Source: Lepisosteus oculatus
Taxonomy: Eukaryota; Chordata; Actinopteri; Semionotiformes; Lepisosteidae
DNA: 64,000 bases
Assembly: GCF_040954835.1 (NCBI RefSeq)
Contig: NC_090709.1
Coordinates: 42,354,490-42,418,489, forward strand
Reading direction: 5' to 3'
Below are positions 21,701 to 33,000 of this stretch, one piece after another. Below the pieces are notes generated by a model, which was given only the letters and a program-made list of their open reading frames with translations, was not told where the DNA came from and ran no database searches. Made by a program: the position numbers and the translations under genes. Position 1 is the first letter of the stretch; every line of letters begins with the position of its first letter.

Positions 21701-23272
21701 TTTTCAGCCTGGAATAAACCTATTACTTGTTCCTTTGCAGACTACGCATGCTGACGCAGCTCCCCACCTGAATTATTATTATTACACCTACTGCCAGCAG
21801 CCATATCAGTCTGCAACTCCCAGCTGGCAGCCAACCCCCACTGAAGCTCAGCAGGTGTGAGCCTGGTCAGTACCTGGAGGGGAGACCTCCTGATGGTCAC
21901 CCTGTGGTCTGTGTGGGTCCTGATGCCCCAGTATAGTGACGGGGGACACTGGACTGTAAACAGGTGCCGTCGTTCGGATGAGACGTAGAACCGAGGTCCT
22001 GACTCTCTGTGGTCATTAAAAATCCCAGGTCATTTCTCGAAAAGAGTAGGGGTGTAACCCCGGCATCCTGGCCAAATTTCCCATTGGCCCTTACCAATCA
22101 TGGCCTTCTAATAATCCCCATCTATGAACTGGCTTCATCACTCTGCTCTCCTCCCCACTGAGAGCTGCTGTGTGGGGAGCGTTCTGGCGCACTATGGCTG
22201 CCGTCGCATCATCCAGGTGGGGGCTGCACATTGGTGGCGGTAGTGGGATTCCCCCATGACCTGTCCAGCGCTTTGAGTGGAGTGTCCAGAAAAGCGCTCT
22301 ATAAGTGTAAGCAATTATTATTATTACTTTAACAAGATTAAACGAATGAGACTTTATGCTATTCATTTGTTTTCCCAAATAATTAAAACCTGCCTGTCCA
22401 GTCAATTGGCCTTTTACAAGTTTTCACAGTGGTCATACAAACCTTGGATAAAATATTGTACAAACAAGCAATACTGAGATGAGAACAGAAGATGCTATTT
22501 ACACTTTACATACTCCAGACAATAACGAGAAGCAATAAGAGATTAATGGAATGTCCTGCACTGACTCTGCATAGTTTTGAATAGAGAAGATGAGGGGGAT
22601 CTTAAATTCTTAATTCCAGTGCTGAATCAACAGTGAAACACCAAACGGAGCACATAAGTAGAAACTATATGGAAGTACATGTAAACCTCGAAAACGGGAA
22701 GCACATATGTACACAAAGGGTAGCGGGAGTGTGGAACAAGCTGCCCAGCCACGTGGTTGAAGCTGGCTATACCCTGGCCTCTCTTGAGACACAGCCAGAT
22801 GAGATTGTCCAGTCAGGACGGGGGGGGCTCGTCTTTACACAAAGGGTGGCAGGAGTATGGAACATGCTGCCCAGCCATATGATTGAGTAGAAGGGATCAT
22901 TAGATCAATTAGCTTCTAGCAACCAAATAATGGCTGAATGGCTCTCGTTTGTAATTCTTTTTCCGAACGAAACCAGGTCGTGACACAGATCGTAACGGGA
23001 TACCGTCACGTAGCAGACGCAGTATCGGTCTCAGAACTGATCTCCCGTCCAGCCATTTGCAAAATGGCTTCATCCAAAAATATGGGTCGTGGGGGAGCCC
23101 ACCAAGCAACGGGCAGGTGGCAGGATACAGCCTGGGTAGGACACCAGTCCATCGCACACTATATTTCCATCCCCCCCAAAAAAAAGAACAAGTAACAGAT
23201 GTACTCACCTTCACTGATGCCGCCGACACTGAGAAACAGCAGCAACACTGGTGCTAACCTTTCTGACTCCAT
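15417..23272 (-). CDS. Gene B: spliced three-V-domain Ig receptor (gene model)
   Basis: Five exons on the minus strand join in frame: 23272-23209, 19742-19422, 18475-18161, 17166-16837 and 15523-15417, giving 378 residues. All introns are phase 1. The order is signal peptide, three V-type Ig domains, a membrane segment and the basic tail RATRKRHG. Each Ig domain starts with Gly-Cys and has the SLLI-NLT...DxGxYxC signature of V-set domains. Domains 2 and 3 are most alike (C-x-C-T near the B strand, SPGNLSLL), which points to internal duplication. It is an immune-type IgSF receptor by architecture, but I cannot assign a named family. Introns hold two 5S-SINEs, a minisatellite and LINE debris. 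The terminal TAA overlaps a good splice donor, so longer tails are possible. Confidence 0.78.
15526..15559. repeat. GA/CT microsatellite forming a splice acceptor tract
   Basis: About 17 GA units; on the minus strand the CT run is the pyrimidine tract immediately before the gene B membrane exon. Confidence 0.9.
15733..16312 (-). mobile_element. 5S-headed SINE, full length
   Basis: Antisense copy in gene B's last intron, from AATTGCTTACAC to GATATGGCTGCTG. Confidence 0.88.
16837..17166 (-). CDS. Gene B exon 4: V-type Ig domain 3
   Basis: The acceptor is CTTCAG and the donor GTGAGG; 330 bases, phase 1-1. Motifs are GCAIS at the start, LLGCSCT at the B strand, FAW core, and NLSAEDQGLYQC at the F strand. 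It is GC-rich relative to the flanking intron. Confidence 0.82.
17380..17885. repeat. Minisatellite of ACAGGACACTC-type units
   Basis: Irregular repeats of GGACACTCACACACA and GACAGGAATCTCACAGGATA, located in the intron between gene B Ig exons 2 and 3. Confidence 0.88.
18161..18475 (-). CDS. Gene B exon 3: V-type Ig domain 2
   Basis: The acceptor is CTGCAG and the donor GTAACG; 315 bases, phase 1-1. Motifs are GCTVTV at the start, LLPCACT at the B strand, FAW as core tryptophan, SSYEERV, and NLTVRDQGLYRC at the F strand. It is close to domain 3 in spacing and sequence. Confidence 0.82.
18735..19349 (-). mobile_element. 5S-headed SINE, full length, long (AAT)n tail
   Basis: Antisense copy between gene B Ig exons 1 and 2, with about 15 AAT units at 18738-18783 as its tail. 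A tail scrap of another copy is at 18545-18605. Confidence 0.88.
19422..19742 (-). CDS. Gene B exon 2: V-type Ig domain 1
   Basis: The acceptor is CTGCAG and the donor GTGACG; 321 bases, phase 1-1. The domain has the B-strand Cys in ALLPC, a Cys-Thr-Trp core (SCTW), an SYEDRV strand, and NLTAKDSGTYKC as the F strand. A further Cys follows the F-strand Cys (KCVC), and another sits at the start (GCS). Together with the one before Trp these could form a second disulphide. Confidence 0.82.
20153..20852 (+). pseudogene. Non-LTR retrotransposon reverse transcriptase, C-terminal remnant
   Basis: Two adjoining frames encode FKYLGSKLVKGGE, KTVIRPVLLCGAE, MRMLRRILQISMKDKIRNEE, LRRYGQIARRDVEEV and RGRPRKRWIDCVR. 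This is the familiar C-terminal region of one non-LTR group; one frameshift near 20505 breaks it. I am not sure of the clade. It is distinct from the L2 copies. Confidence 0.7.
20853..21689. other. Upstream intron of gene B, no gene seen
   Basis: GC-rich stretch (21050-21500) with no open frame I can support; may belong to the element whose end follows at 21690. Bases 19743-20152 are also featureless. Confidence 0.4.
21690..22327 (+). mobile_element. Hammerhead-motif element end joined to a 5S-headed SINE
   Basis: The sense end of the palindrome-type element (ATAAACCTATTACTTGTTCC, TGACGCAGCTCCCCACCTGA) runs into a short ATT tract and then a 5S-SINE from about 21793. The same junction occurs at 25885-26390. 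Confidence 0.8.
22328..23208. other. Gene B intron 1 with copies of a short repeat
   Basis: The block AAAGGGTGGCAGGAGTGTGG, AACAAGCTGCCCAGCCACGT, TGGTTGAAGC occurs at about 22715-22770 and 22835-22890, and again at 17875-18045. Confidence 0.5.
23209..23272 (-). CDS. Gene B exon 1: signal peptide
   Basis: Reading leftward from the ATG at 23272-23270, the exon encodes MESERLAPVLLLFLSVGG followed by ISE, a typical signal peptide. It ends GAA-G before GTGAGT, leaving phase 1 to join the Gly-Cys start of the first Ig exon. Confidence 0.75.
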
Positions 23273-23829
23273 TGAAAGATAGGTTATTTTCCGAGGCGGT
23301 CCTGTAGCTCTATCTTTGCCCAGGATCTCAGCAGATGTCTTTCCCCCTCTTTGCTTTTCTTCAACAGCAATCTCTCTTCCTCAGTTGTTTTCAGATCCTC
23401 AGTCACAGGGCAGCCTGGTGAAAACCCCCCAAAAGAGATATTTTGTCTTCCTTCTCTGTCACGGCATGCAGGCGTTACAATTCAGTCACGTCTCTGAGGG
23501 GGGGGGGGTTTGGGGGGGCGTCTGTGGCTGTGGTCACAGGTTCCCGTCACCCAGAAAGCAAGAAGAGCTCTTTTCGTGCATCTCGCAGCGTGACAAACGT
23601 CTCTGTGCAGCAGCGCTGGCGATCTCTGTGGTCTGACCTACTTCCGGTCCAGGAGCTCAGACGACTGTTCTGAATCTCTTGCTCCTTCCGTACTTGATTC
23701 TAGAGCTGGGTCGAATTATACCCGACCCTCCCCCCCCCCCTAACATTCCTGCAATAAAAAGCCGGACATCATCTTAATGGGCGACTTCAATTCATGACCA
23801 CAGTCGGGGGAGGGGGTGGGGGGAAATGC

Positions 23830-24428
23830 CAGGATTTTAAATCCTCCTGCTCACCGTATTTCCAAAATTCAGCAGCCAGAATCCTGACCAGGTCTAGTGC
23901 AAGTGATCACATTACTCCTATCCTGGAGTCCCTGCACTGGCTTCCGGTCAAATTCCGTGTGGACTTTTAAAATCCTCCTGCTCACCTATAGGGCTCTGCG
24001 TGGCTGGGCGCCTCAGTACCGGTCTGAGCTATCGTCGCCCTACTCCCCACCTCGCAACCTCCGCTCTTCTGATTCTGCCCTCCTTACTGTCCCCCCCAAA
24101 GCCCGTCTACACTCTAGGGGCGACAGGGCCTTCTCCTGTTGTGCCCCCCCCAAGCTCTGGAACTCTCTGCCCAAGGATATCAGAGAGTCACCTTCTCTAA
24201 ACTCCTGCCAATCCAGACTCCAAACCCTCTTCTTCAGAAGAGCCTTTACTGAACTGGTTCTGTTCTTCACCCCTCTGCTTCTCTTAGTACCACCATCCAC
24301 GCTCTCCTCTGTGTGTTGTCATTGTGTTTTATCTTGTGTAGTCTCCTTATTTATTATTGTCATCCTGTAAAGCGCTTTGAGAAGCCACCTTTAAAGGCGC
24401 TATATAAAATAGTTTATTATTATTAATA
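23830..24428 (+). mobile_element. L2-type LINE, 3' fragment
   Basis: The terminal 0.6 kb of the same LINE family as 10258-12237, with LWNSLPKDIRES and the tail CTGTAAAGCGCTTTGAGAAG plus TATATAAAATAG. It begins inside the C-terminal coding part. Confidence 0.82.
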
Positions 24429-25884
24429 ATCTGGCAGACGGAAGATTTGTTTTTTCAGGAAGGTGCCTACCGTCGTCGAAATGACTAAGAAAGCTAAAAA
24501 ATAAAAATCTCCAACTCTTTGCCGCCTGGATAACCTTAAAATGGCCATTGGATTGTCACGATTTGAATCCCTCCTCTTAAGGGCGCTTGCTAGCAGGTGA
24601 TCCGGCTGCTGGTAAATGACCGAGGTCTGCAAACACTGCGACGAACGTCCGAGCTGCGCGTGTTCCCCCAGCACGTCTGGGGGGGAGGTTTCAGTTTGAC
24701 GGGATGTTGCAGATGTCACGGTCAAGCCCGGCTCTTTTTTGGGGGGGGGGTTTGAATGTGGCGTGGCGACATCACGCTCCGAAGCCCTTTCTCCGTTTCG
24801 CTTTCTCCCCCCGACCGACGTTGGGGTTAGGCCTCGGAGTTTCGTTCGGCAGGGTGTGCTGGATTCGCAGGCCTGTAAAAAAAACAACAGCTTAAAACAA
24901 CACCGCCTCTCTAGAATCTGTGTTTTCAGGCGCGGGTGGGCAAAGGGCGAGATTTTCTTCTTACAAGCTTACCGTTAAAAGTCTGTGGTTTGGGGTTCCT
25001 TCCTGTTTCCTTTGGGCTCGATCAGGTCACATGTGTCGGTGGTCTCCTGCTGTCCGTCGTGCTCTGAGGCCCCCCTTCTGCTGCGATTCCTGCCGAGCCA
25101 GGCGGCCTCTCTTTCCTCCTGACCACAATCGATTCACCTCGCAAGGGCTACGAGGCAGTCGGGTGGAACGAGAAACAGCTCATCCGGGCTGGCGACTTCC
25201 AGGCGAATCTTATTTTCCAGCCGCAGACAGCACTGGGCCGTCGTTCCGCGCTCTTTGGAAATCACAACTGCGAAAGCGATGCCCCCATTCCTGTTTAAAT
25301 CACAGGACAGCACGCCCATTTGCTTTTTTTGTTCCTGTATGCGGATGGAAATGCTGTTTTTCTGTGTCTCTGAGGCAATGAATGCCTGGCCCTTAGTCGT
25401 TACTTCTTTTTATTTCTGTGCATTGGCCAAGACTGAGTATTATTATCTCCAGTCATTGTTTACACGTCTGTATTGTTTACATTCAAACTGTCTACATGTT
25501 TACTTGCACATTGTCTATTGTTTGTTTGTACATTGTCTTGATGCACTGTTTGCACTTTGTCTTGTTTTTTACACTTGTTTTACAATCGAGAGACTTTCTG
25601 TGAGTAAGAAATCCATTGTACCAGTACCGGTTACATATGGCAATAAAGTTCAAGTTCAAGTTATTATATATTCATAATTAGATTCATATATATATAAAGT
25701 GTTACTAGATATTGAAAAGAACTTCCATCGACCTTGGTGCCAAACTTGTGATCCTGTGGCAGTTTACACAGCGCGGGCCCCGATTGAAATGAAAGTTTTC
25801 AAATTTACATATTAGAGAGCGAGAGGCGTCGCCGAGCTCCTGCATCAGCCACTGGGAGACGAATGGGGATTAAATGTGGAGACA
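24429..25884. other. Between genes B and C, no gene seen
   Basis: No supported coding sequence. A LINE-like 3' end (GGCAATAAAGTTCAAGTTCA) is near 25640. Confidence 0.45.
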
Positions 25885-26390
25885 GCCTGGATTAAACCTA
25901 TTACTTGTTCCTTTGCAGACGACGCATGCTGACGCAGCTCCCCACCTGAATTATTATTACACCTACTGCCAGCTATATCACTCTGCAGCTCCCAGCTGGC
26001 AGCCCCCACTGGAGCTCAGCAGGTGTGAGCCTGGTCAGTACCTGGAGGGGAGACCTCCTGGGAAAAACTAAGGCTGCTGCTGGAAGAGGTGTTAGTGGGG
26101 CCAGCAGGGGGCGCTCACCCTGCAGTGACGGGGACAACCCCGGCGTCCTGGCCAAATTTCCCATTGGCCCTTACCAATCATGGCCTCCTAATAACCCCCC
26201 TCTCTGAACTCGCTTCATCCCTCTGCTCTCCTCCCCACTGAGAGCTGCTGTGTGGGGAGCGTTCTGGCACACTATGGCTGCCGTCGCATCATCCAGGTGG
26301 TGGGGCTGCACATTGGTGGCGGTAGTGGGATCCCCCATGACCTGTGAAGCGCTTTGAGTGGAGTGTCCAGAAAAACGCTACGCAAGGGTG
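25885..26390 (+). mobile_element. Hammerhead-motif element end joined to a 5S-headed SINE, second copy
   Basis: Same junction as at 21770-21793 (CACCTGAATTATTATTACAC, then CTGCCAGC). The SINE body has an internal deletion after GGGGGCGCTCACCCTGC. Confidence 0.8.
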
Positions 26391-26572
26391 GTACCTCTAG
26401 TGGTAGCCCCCTGTATTGACCTGCCTCTGACCCTGACCCTGCCACATCGCACAAATTCACCAAGTCCAGAAGATATCCAGCTCTTGAACACGAACAACTA
26501 CAGGTGGATTCAAGACCGCTGAACAGGTCAGGAAAAACGCCGGGTGAAGACACCATGTTCTTTCAGTTTATT

Positions 26573-26775
26573 TTATTTGCAGACAGCGCGACAGCAGCCT
26601 CCGCACCCGAAGAAACACTGCAAGCACAATAACAAAAACAAAAACAGCCCCGTTCTCCTGCGGCCCGATTTAGGCAAACAGAAACACAGCCCAGCGGAGA
26701 AGCTCCAATTTTCCTCTGCATTTTTCCTCGGGGGGGGGGGATCGGTCTTTGCCTTCGGCTCCGAGTCGTCATCAC
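26573..26775 (-). CDS. Possible alternative 3' exon of gene C
   Basis: A T-rich tract ending ACAG precedes a phase-1-compatible frame starting GDDDSEPKAKTDPPPPRK and ending in a hydrophobic run with TAA at 26573. Joined directly to SRCR domain 2 it would give another C-terminus; joined to the membrane exon it is only untranslated. The hydrophobic run comes from A-rich plus-strand sequence and may be fortuitous. Confidence 0.2.
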
Positions 26776-26924
26776 CTGTAAAAAAAAAACAGAGGAAAGA
26801 ACGTTCGGGCGATCGAAAGAGTACCACCGGAAAACCCGGAATAATTTAACCAGGGCTGGTCATCCTGGTCTCTGCTCTACGGTCACCTGAGTGAAAAGAA
26901 CGGTCCCGGTTCTGGGTTTTTACC

Positions 26925-27046
26925 TCATCGCTGCGATTTCCTGTTCGCGCAGGCGGCCGCCGCCATCATCCCCATCAGCCCGCAGGCCATGAGCGCGGCG
27001 TACGCGCGGTAGAAGTCGGAGGCGATGCCGAAGGCCCGGCCCCGCC
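26925..27046 (-). CDS. Gene C: membrane segment and 6-residue tail
   Basis: After CTCGGCAG, phase 1 reading gives GRGRAFGIASDFYR, a hydrophobic run (AYAALMACGLMGMMAAAACA) and NRKSQR, then TGA at 26927-26925. A GTAAAA donor follows directly after the stop, so an intron in the 3' untranslated region is possible. Such a short tail would need a partner for signalling. Confidence 0.65.
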
Positions 27047-30000
27047 CTGCCGAGAACAAAGGGCCCCTCTTCAATCCGACGTCGCTATGACCGGAAAACG
27101 GGGCTCTCTCCCATCGACCGGGCGCAGTGGAGGCCCGACCCGACCTTTGGGATCCCCAACCACCCCCACACGAACTGTTCTCCCCCCCCTGCGTCGTGGC
27201 ACGGACCACCAGACTCAAGATCAGCTTCTATCCCCCTGCAGTGCCCATCCTCAACAGCTCACTGCCGGGCCTTCAGACAGATCTGCACTACGCACTTTAT
27301 ACATAGTCTACCACTGGGTTTGTTCCCCTCTATTGGTCTCACTACTACATATTTATTTCTTGTTCCTGTTGTCCTGGTGTGGTGTTGCTTGCGTGCGTCT
27401 CCCGAGAGATCAGCGCGATGCACACAGGGCAAGACATGACTCTAGTACACTACTAGCCAGTAGCCAGATCACCCTGCAACTCACAACTGGCAGCCCCCCC
27501 CACTGAAGCTCAGCAGGTGTGAGCCTGGTCAGTACCTGGAGGGGAGACTCCTGGGAAAAACTAAGGTTGCTGCTGGGAGAGGTGTTAGTGGGGCCAGCAG
27601 GGGGCGCTCTCACCCTGCGGTCCACGTGGGTCCTAATGCCCCAGTATAGTGACGGGGACACTGGACTGTAAACAGGCGCTGTTCATCGGATGAGACATAA
27701 AACCGAGGTCCTGACTCTCTGGGGTCATTAAAAATCCCAGGGTGTCTCTCGAAAAGAGTAGGGGTGTAACCCCGGCGTCCTGGCCAAATTTCCCATTGGC
27801 CCTTACCCATCATGGCCTCCTAATAACCCCCCTCTCTGAACTGGCTTCATCCCTCTGCTCTCCTCCCCACTGAGAGCTGCTGTGTGGGGAGCGTTCTGGC
27901 GCACTATGGCTGCTGTCGCATCATCCAGGTGGGGGCTGCACACTGGTGGCAGTAGTGGGATTCCCCATTGCCTGTAAAGCGCTTTGAGTGGAGTGTCCAG
28001 AAAAGCGCTATATAAGTGTAAGCATTTTATTTTTTTTAACCCTTCACGAACTGACAAGGCTCACACCTGCTTAACTTCAGTGGGTTGCCACCGAGTGATA
28101 TGGCTGCTGGTTACAAAACAAATGATACTCTACGCCATGCAGTGCGTATATTGCAACGACCTATACAGTGGAGGTTGTGTGTTTAGGGGGAGGCTGGTCT
28201 TTGAAGGAACTACCGTAACACTGAACTGCCAGTAGAGGTCGCCAAAGGCCTATGACTCCTGTAAAAGCCCTGCTGAGTGTTTACTATTGGTTAAAGCACT
28301 AGAATGGGTAGAATCAGTTATACATTAGTGGTGCAGAGTTCTTGTAGTGATTCGAAAATTCAGCGTGTTTACCTGTAGTGAAACAGAATTTCCTTAAATA
28401 ACACGAGAGATGTAATATCGGAAGATCTAACACCCACTGTGGACACACAGGAGATCGGCTTGGACCGATCTCTCGATTCTCTCACTTTGTCATTGATTTA
28501 ATATAATCTCTACGTAGGTTCCAACATGGGAGACTAAATTCCACAAACTCGGGGTGTGTGTGTGTGTGTGTGTTGGGGGGGGGGGTTAGGTTCAGACAAG
28601 ATGGCGGATCACGTCTGAACTACGGAGGGGTGGAGCGGTGGCACTGTGGCTAAGGATCTGTCGACTTTAAGGATAAGCAAGGATAAGCAAGACTCCAAAG
28701 ACGACGCTGACAGTCGTCTTTATACAGTGAAGCAAAAACCGGATAATATGCACTCCCATATGAATCCCTGCTATATATGATCGATCTAGAAAGCTGACCA
28801 GTATCGATATGTTGGGCTGAGCGGGGGTTTTAAGGATCTGCGGGAGGTGTCCCCAATTGAAAACCACTACATTTATATGTACGGGTCCAAAACAATTCTT
28901 CGTTTTCAGAATTTGGACTATTTCAGACATGTATCGCTGGAATTCGGCGCCACGGTCCCCTTTGGAGTGGTACATTAAAACCGTTACCACATCGCTAATA
29001 AATGACGGCAGGCGAGAGTCTCACCAGCGCACACCAGTCCCGCCTCTTCTCCCAGGGTGCAGTTCGTCATGTTCGTGGGCGACGGCGGGCAGAAGAAAAT
29101 CCGAGATTCGTTGCCTTGGCACCGGAGCGCCCCTGACCACACCGGGCCGCCCCCTCTCCCGAAATAAGACGCCCGCCCCACTTTTTCGGGGGTCCCGCAG
29201 TGCAGCTCCCGGCAGACGACCTCGGCGCTCGGCCGGTCGAAGTCCGAGCGGCACACGGAGCCCCAGGTCGTCCCGCGAAGCACCTCCAGCCTCCCCGAGC
29301 AGCGATCCCAGCCGCCCGCCAGCCTGGCCGCACGGTGCCCTGGGATTGCAGCACAGGAGAAACCCGCTCGGGAGGTTAATGTTCCCGATCAGTTTACATC
29401 AGTAATGTTCCATTAATGCATATCACCCTGCAACTCACAGCTGGCGCCCCCCCCCCACTGGAGCTCAGCAGGTGTGAGTCTGGTCAGTACCTGGAGGGGA
29501 GACTCCTGGGAAAAACTAAGGTTGCTGCTGGAAGACGTGTTAGTGGGGCCAGCAGGGGGCGCTCACCCTGCCGACCATGTGGGTCCTAAATCCCCAGTAT
29601 AGTGACGGGGGACACTGGACTGTAAACAGGCGCTGTCCTTCGGATGAGACATCAAACCGAGGTCCTGACTCTCTGTGGTCATTAAAAATCCCAGGGTGTT
29701 CCTCGAAAAGAGTAGGGGTGTAACCCCGGTGTCCTGGCCAAATTTCCCAAGGGCCCTTACCAATCACGTCCTCCTAATAACCCCCCCTCTCTGAACTGGC
29801 TCCATAACTCTGCTCTCCTCCCCACTGAGAGCTGGTGTGTGGGGAGCGTTGTGGCGCACTATGGCCGCCGTCGCATCATCCAGGTGGGGGCTGCACATTG
29901 GTGGCGGGAGTGGGATTCCCCCTGACCTGTGGCAGGGTGAGCAGCCGCTGCATATTGGAAAGGGGGGAACTTTACGGTACCACGCAGAAAGTCGATTCTC

Positions 30001-33000
30001 TCCCAAGCCTCTACGGTCTAGACTTTCCAAAACCACGCCAAATGTTTAAGAGGTACATCATTTCAGGCAGAAATTGCCTCTGGGGGAGGGGGGCCTTTGA
30101 GTAGCTTAGCACCATAACCGTTGCAAATGTGGGCGTCCTACCTGAACAAACCACTCCAGCGCTCGTGCTTGGAGAACCGTTGGGCTCGGGGGCTATTCTT
30201 TGTAGCCCACAGAGCCTCAGAAACGGCTCCGATCCACTGCAGGACACGTTTGCCAGGAAAACCGGCCCTGGCCGATCGCCGAACGTGGCTCCCGGAGGCC
30301 CGGCCTCCACTGCCGAACCGCAGCCCAGCTGGGAGCAGACGACTGCGGCCACCCGCAGATCCCAACTCCTAGCGGAAACTCGAACCCACTGCCCTTTGTA
30401 ATGCACCTCCACTGTCCCGCCACAGGGACTGAGGCCACCCACCAGCCTCGCGTCTCGGCCTGGAGAGAGAGAGAGAGAGAAGGAGTCAACAGAAAGGCTA
30501 CAAACGAGAGGAGTCCATTCAGGCCATCTTGCTAATTGGACAACTAGATATAAATGGATGTCGTGACGGACTGGTGTCCCTCCCAGGGGGTATCCTGCTT
30601 TGTACCCACTGCACGCTGGGATAGAGAGTACAGCCCTGTTGGGAAACCTCTGGGGGGGGCATGATCTGCTGCTTACCGCCACCTACCCACAGGGAGAACA
30701 TCCAGACTCCACACAGACAGCATCTCGGGTCCAGAGTTGAACCTACAGCCCCGGCACTGAGAGAGACAGCCCTGCACTGAAATAGTCACTCATATTTTCC
30801 CCGAATTGTAAATTCAAATGACTACTCGGAATTCTGATTCTCCAATAGCGCATGGATTTGATTTGCTGACTAAAGGAGACTCAAGTCGGACCCACCCTCC
30901 CCCAATGAAAATGGCTGCAGATAACATTTCCAAAGCACAGACCAAGAGTTTGGCGGTATCAGCGGGTCACCAGTTTGACGCGGTTATCACACGCTAAGGA
31001 TTTGCAACCCAGTCCTAAGCGCAAAGATCATTTGTTCCAGTACCTGAAAGGAGGAGACCAAACGCAAAAAGTGGAATTATTCTAAACTCTTAAAACACCT
31101 ACGTGCCGAGATAAAATGGTGACAACCCGCCCTCCCTCCTGCCTCATTTGAATCTTTCCGTCTCAAAAACCCAAATTGCTCGAGTAGAGGGCGCTGCAAC
31201 AGACACATAAGTTCTGGCTCCCAAAACGAATCTGTTGAATCAGATGCGTTTTATCGCACGCGAGGCACAATAAAGCCGAAGCACTGTTCGAAATACCGGT
31301 ACAAAACTTGCAGTTTATGTAGCTCGTTACCATGGTAACGGGGGGACGTCACGGTGTCCGGGCCCGTTCACAGACTTTGGTCACTCTTGATGGTCAGTGT
31401 TAGGTTTCCTAGTGGGCATCTGGAACCCTTATCAGTTATCCCCCCCTTTCCTGATTCTAAGCCGGTCACTTAGAAGTCCAGTCCTCGTGCAGAAAGGACT
31501 CAGTCAACCCCCTTGTTCACATCTTATATCTTTCTTCAAGGGCCGAAAAAAAAACAAACACATTTCGACGTCACTACCGCAAGGCCCACGGAGCTTTCAA
31601 CTCTGTCCCCACTGCTCTCTCATGTCCACCCCTTTCGAGGCAGCCCACATCAATCAACAACCGAACTATCAAACAAACGAGAAACTCTTACCTCCAAAAT
31701 GATAGTCCATTTCGCACCACTCATCTGAAAGTCAATAAACGTAGAACATTCAGTACTTTCTGCTCTTTTTAGCTCTGTTCCGATACTCTGGGAGGACTCT
31801 GCATATACACACAAAGGAGGCAAAGTACACTGATGACTGACAGAGTGCACTTTGTGTTTTTCAAACTAACCTACACCTTTCTCTTAAGGGTATCTGTGGT
31901 CATGCCTTGAAATCAGACACAGATCACGCAGACTGTAAACCCCCACTTCTCCTTCTTAGGGAATAGCCAGTTAATTGAATTCACTTTTGTCCCTACTGAT
32001 CTTTACGCCAAGGTCTACGTATGATGGCTGGAGATCTGACAGCTGTATAATGTACTACCCTGGATCACAGATAGAGAGCATTTACCGCAGTATTAAAGAG
32101 CGTGACCTTACAATACGACTGAACTCGGAAAGAAAGCGTCGCAACTTCCTGGATCCTCAAAGAATCTGTAGCGCACCCCCCCCCCCCACGAAACATCTTC
32201 CGAATGTCACGGTGAAAAAGCCCCAGTTTCCAAAGCTTCCAAACGCCACATTGCTGAAATTGAGATTTGCTCACTGTGCTCTGTAATGACGGTAATCGGG
32301 ATGAGCGTACGAGCGATTGTGTCCACCGTGCATCCCAACACACGGCGCGATGCACGTGTTCGAGCCCCCAGTATGTTGCTCAGACCAGGTCAACGTAAAA
32401 AAGACGCTGTAAAACATGCTCGGAAATAAAAAGTCAAGAAGCGAAAACTTTCAAAACTAGCAAAAAGCCGCCTTCAGATTGCAGGCTAGGTAACCGAACC
32501 CTTCCTGGCAGAGGAAGACTCCAGTCTGATAAACTACTCCGTTGGTGATTAAATTCGCGATGGTGGTCAAGATCTTAAAGGCTTTCTGCCGAACCTTCAA
32601 GCCACGAGGGGAAAAAACACAAGTGGTCACAGTCAGTGATCTGACCACAGATACAGCTGACCAATGTGGTACCCTGCACTTAATATGCAATGTTTAGAAA
32701 ATGTAACAAAAGCATGACATGAAACCTCTCTGACCTATTTCATCTCGGGGCTTCTTCACTTTGGAGATCGGTGAAAGAGCAAAACATACAGAACGATGCG
32801 GTGGTCAGGAAAAAAAAACAGCTATAAACACAGCTATGCCAGCAGCTATGTCACCCTGCAACTCACAGCTGGCAGCCCCACTGAAGCTCAGCAGGTGTGA
32901 GCCTGGTAAGTACCTGGATGTCACAAAGTTGGTCACAGTCAATGATCTGACCACAGACACAGCTGACCAATGTGGTACCCTGCACTTCATATGCAATGTT

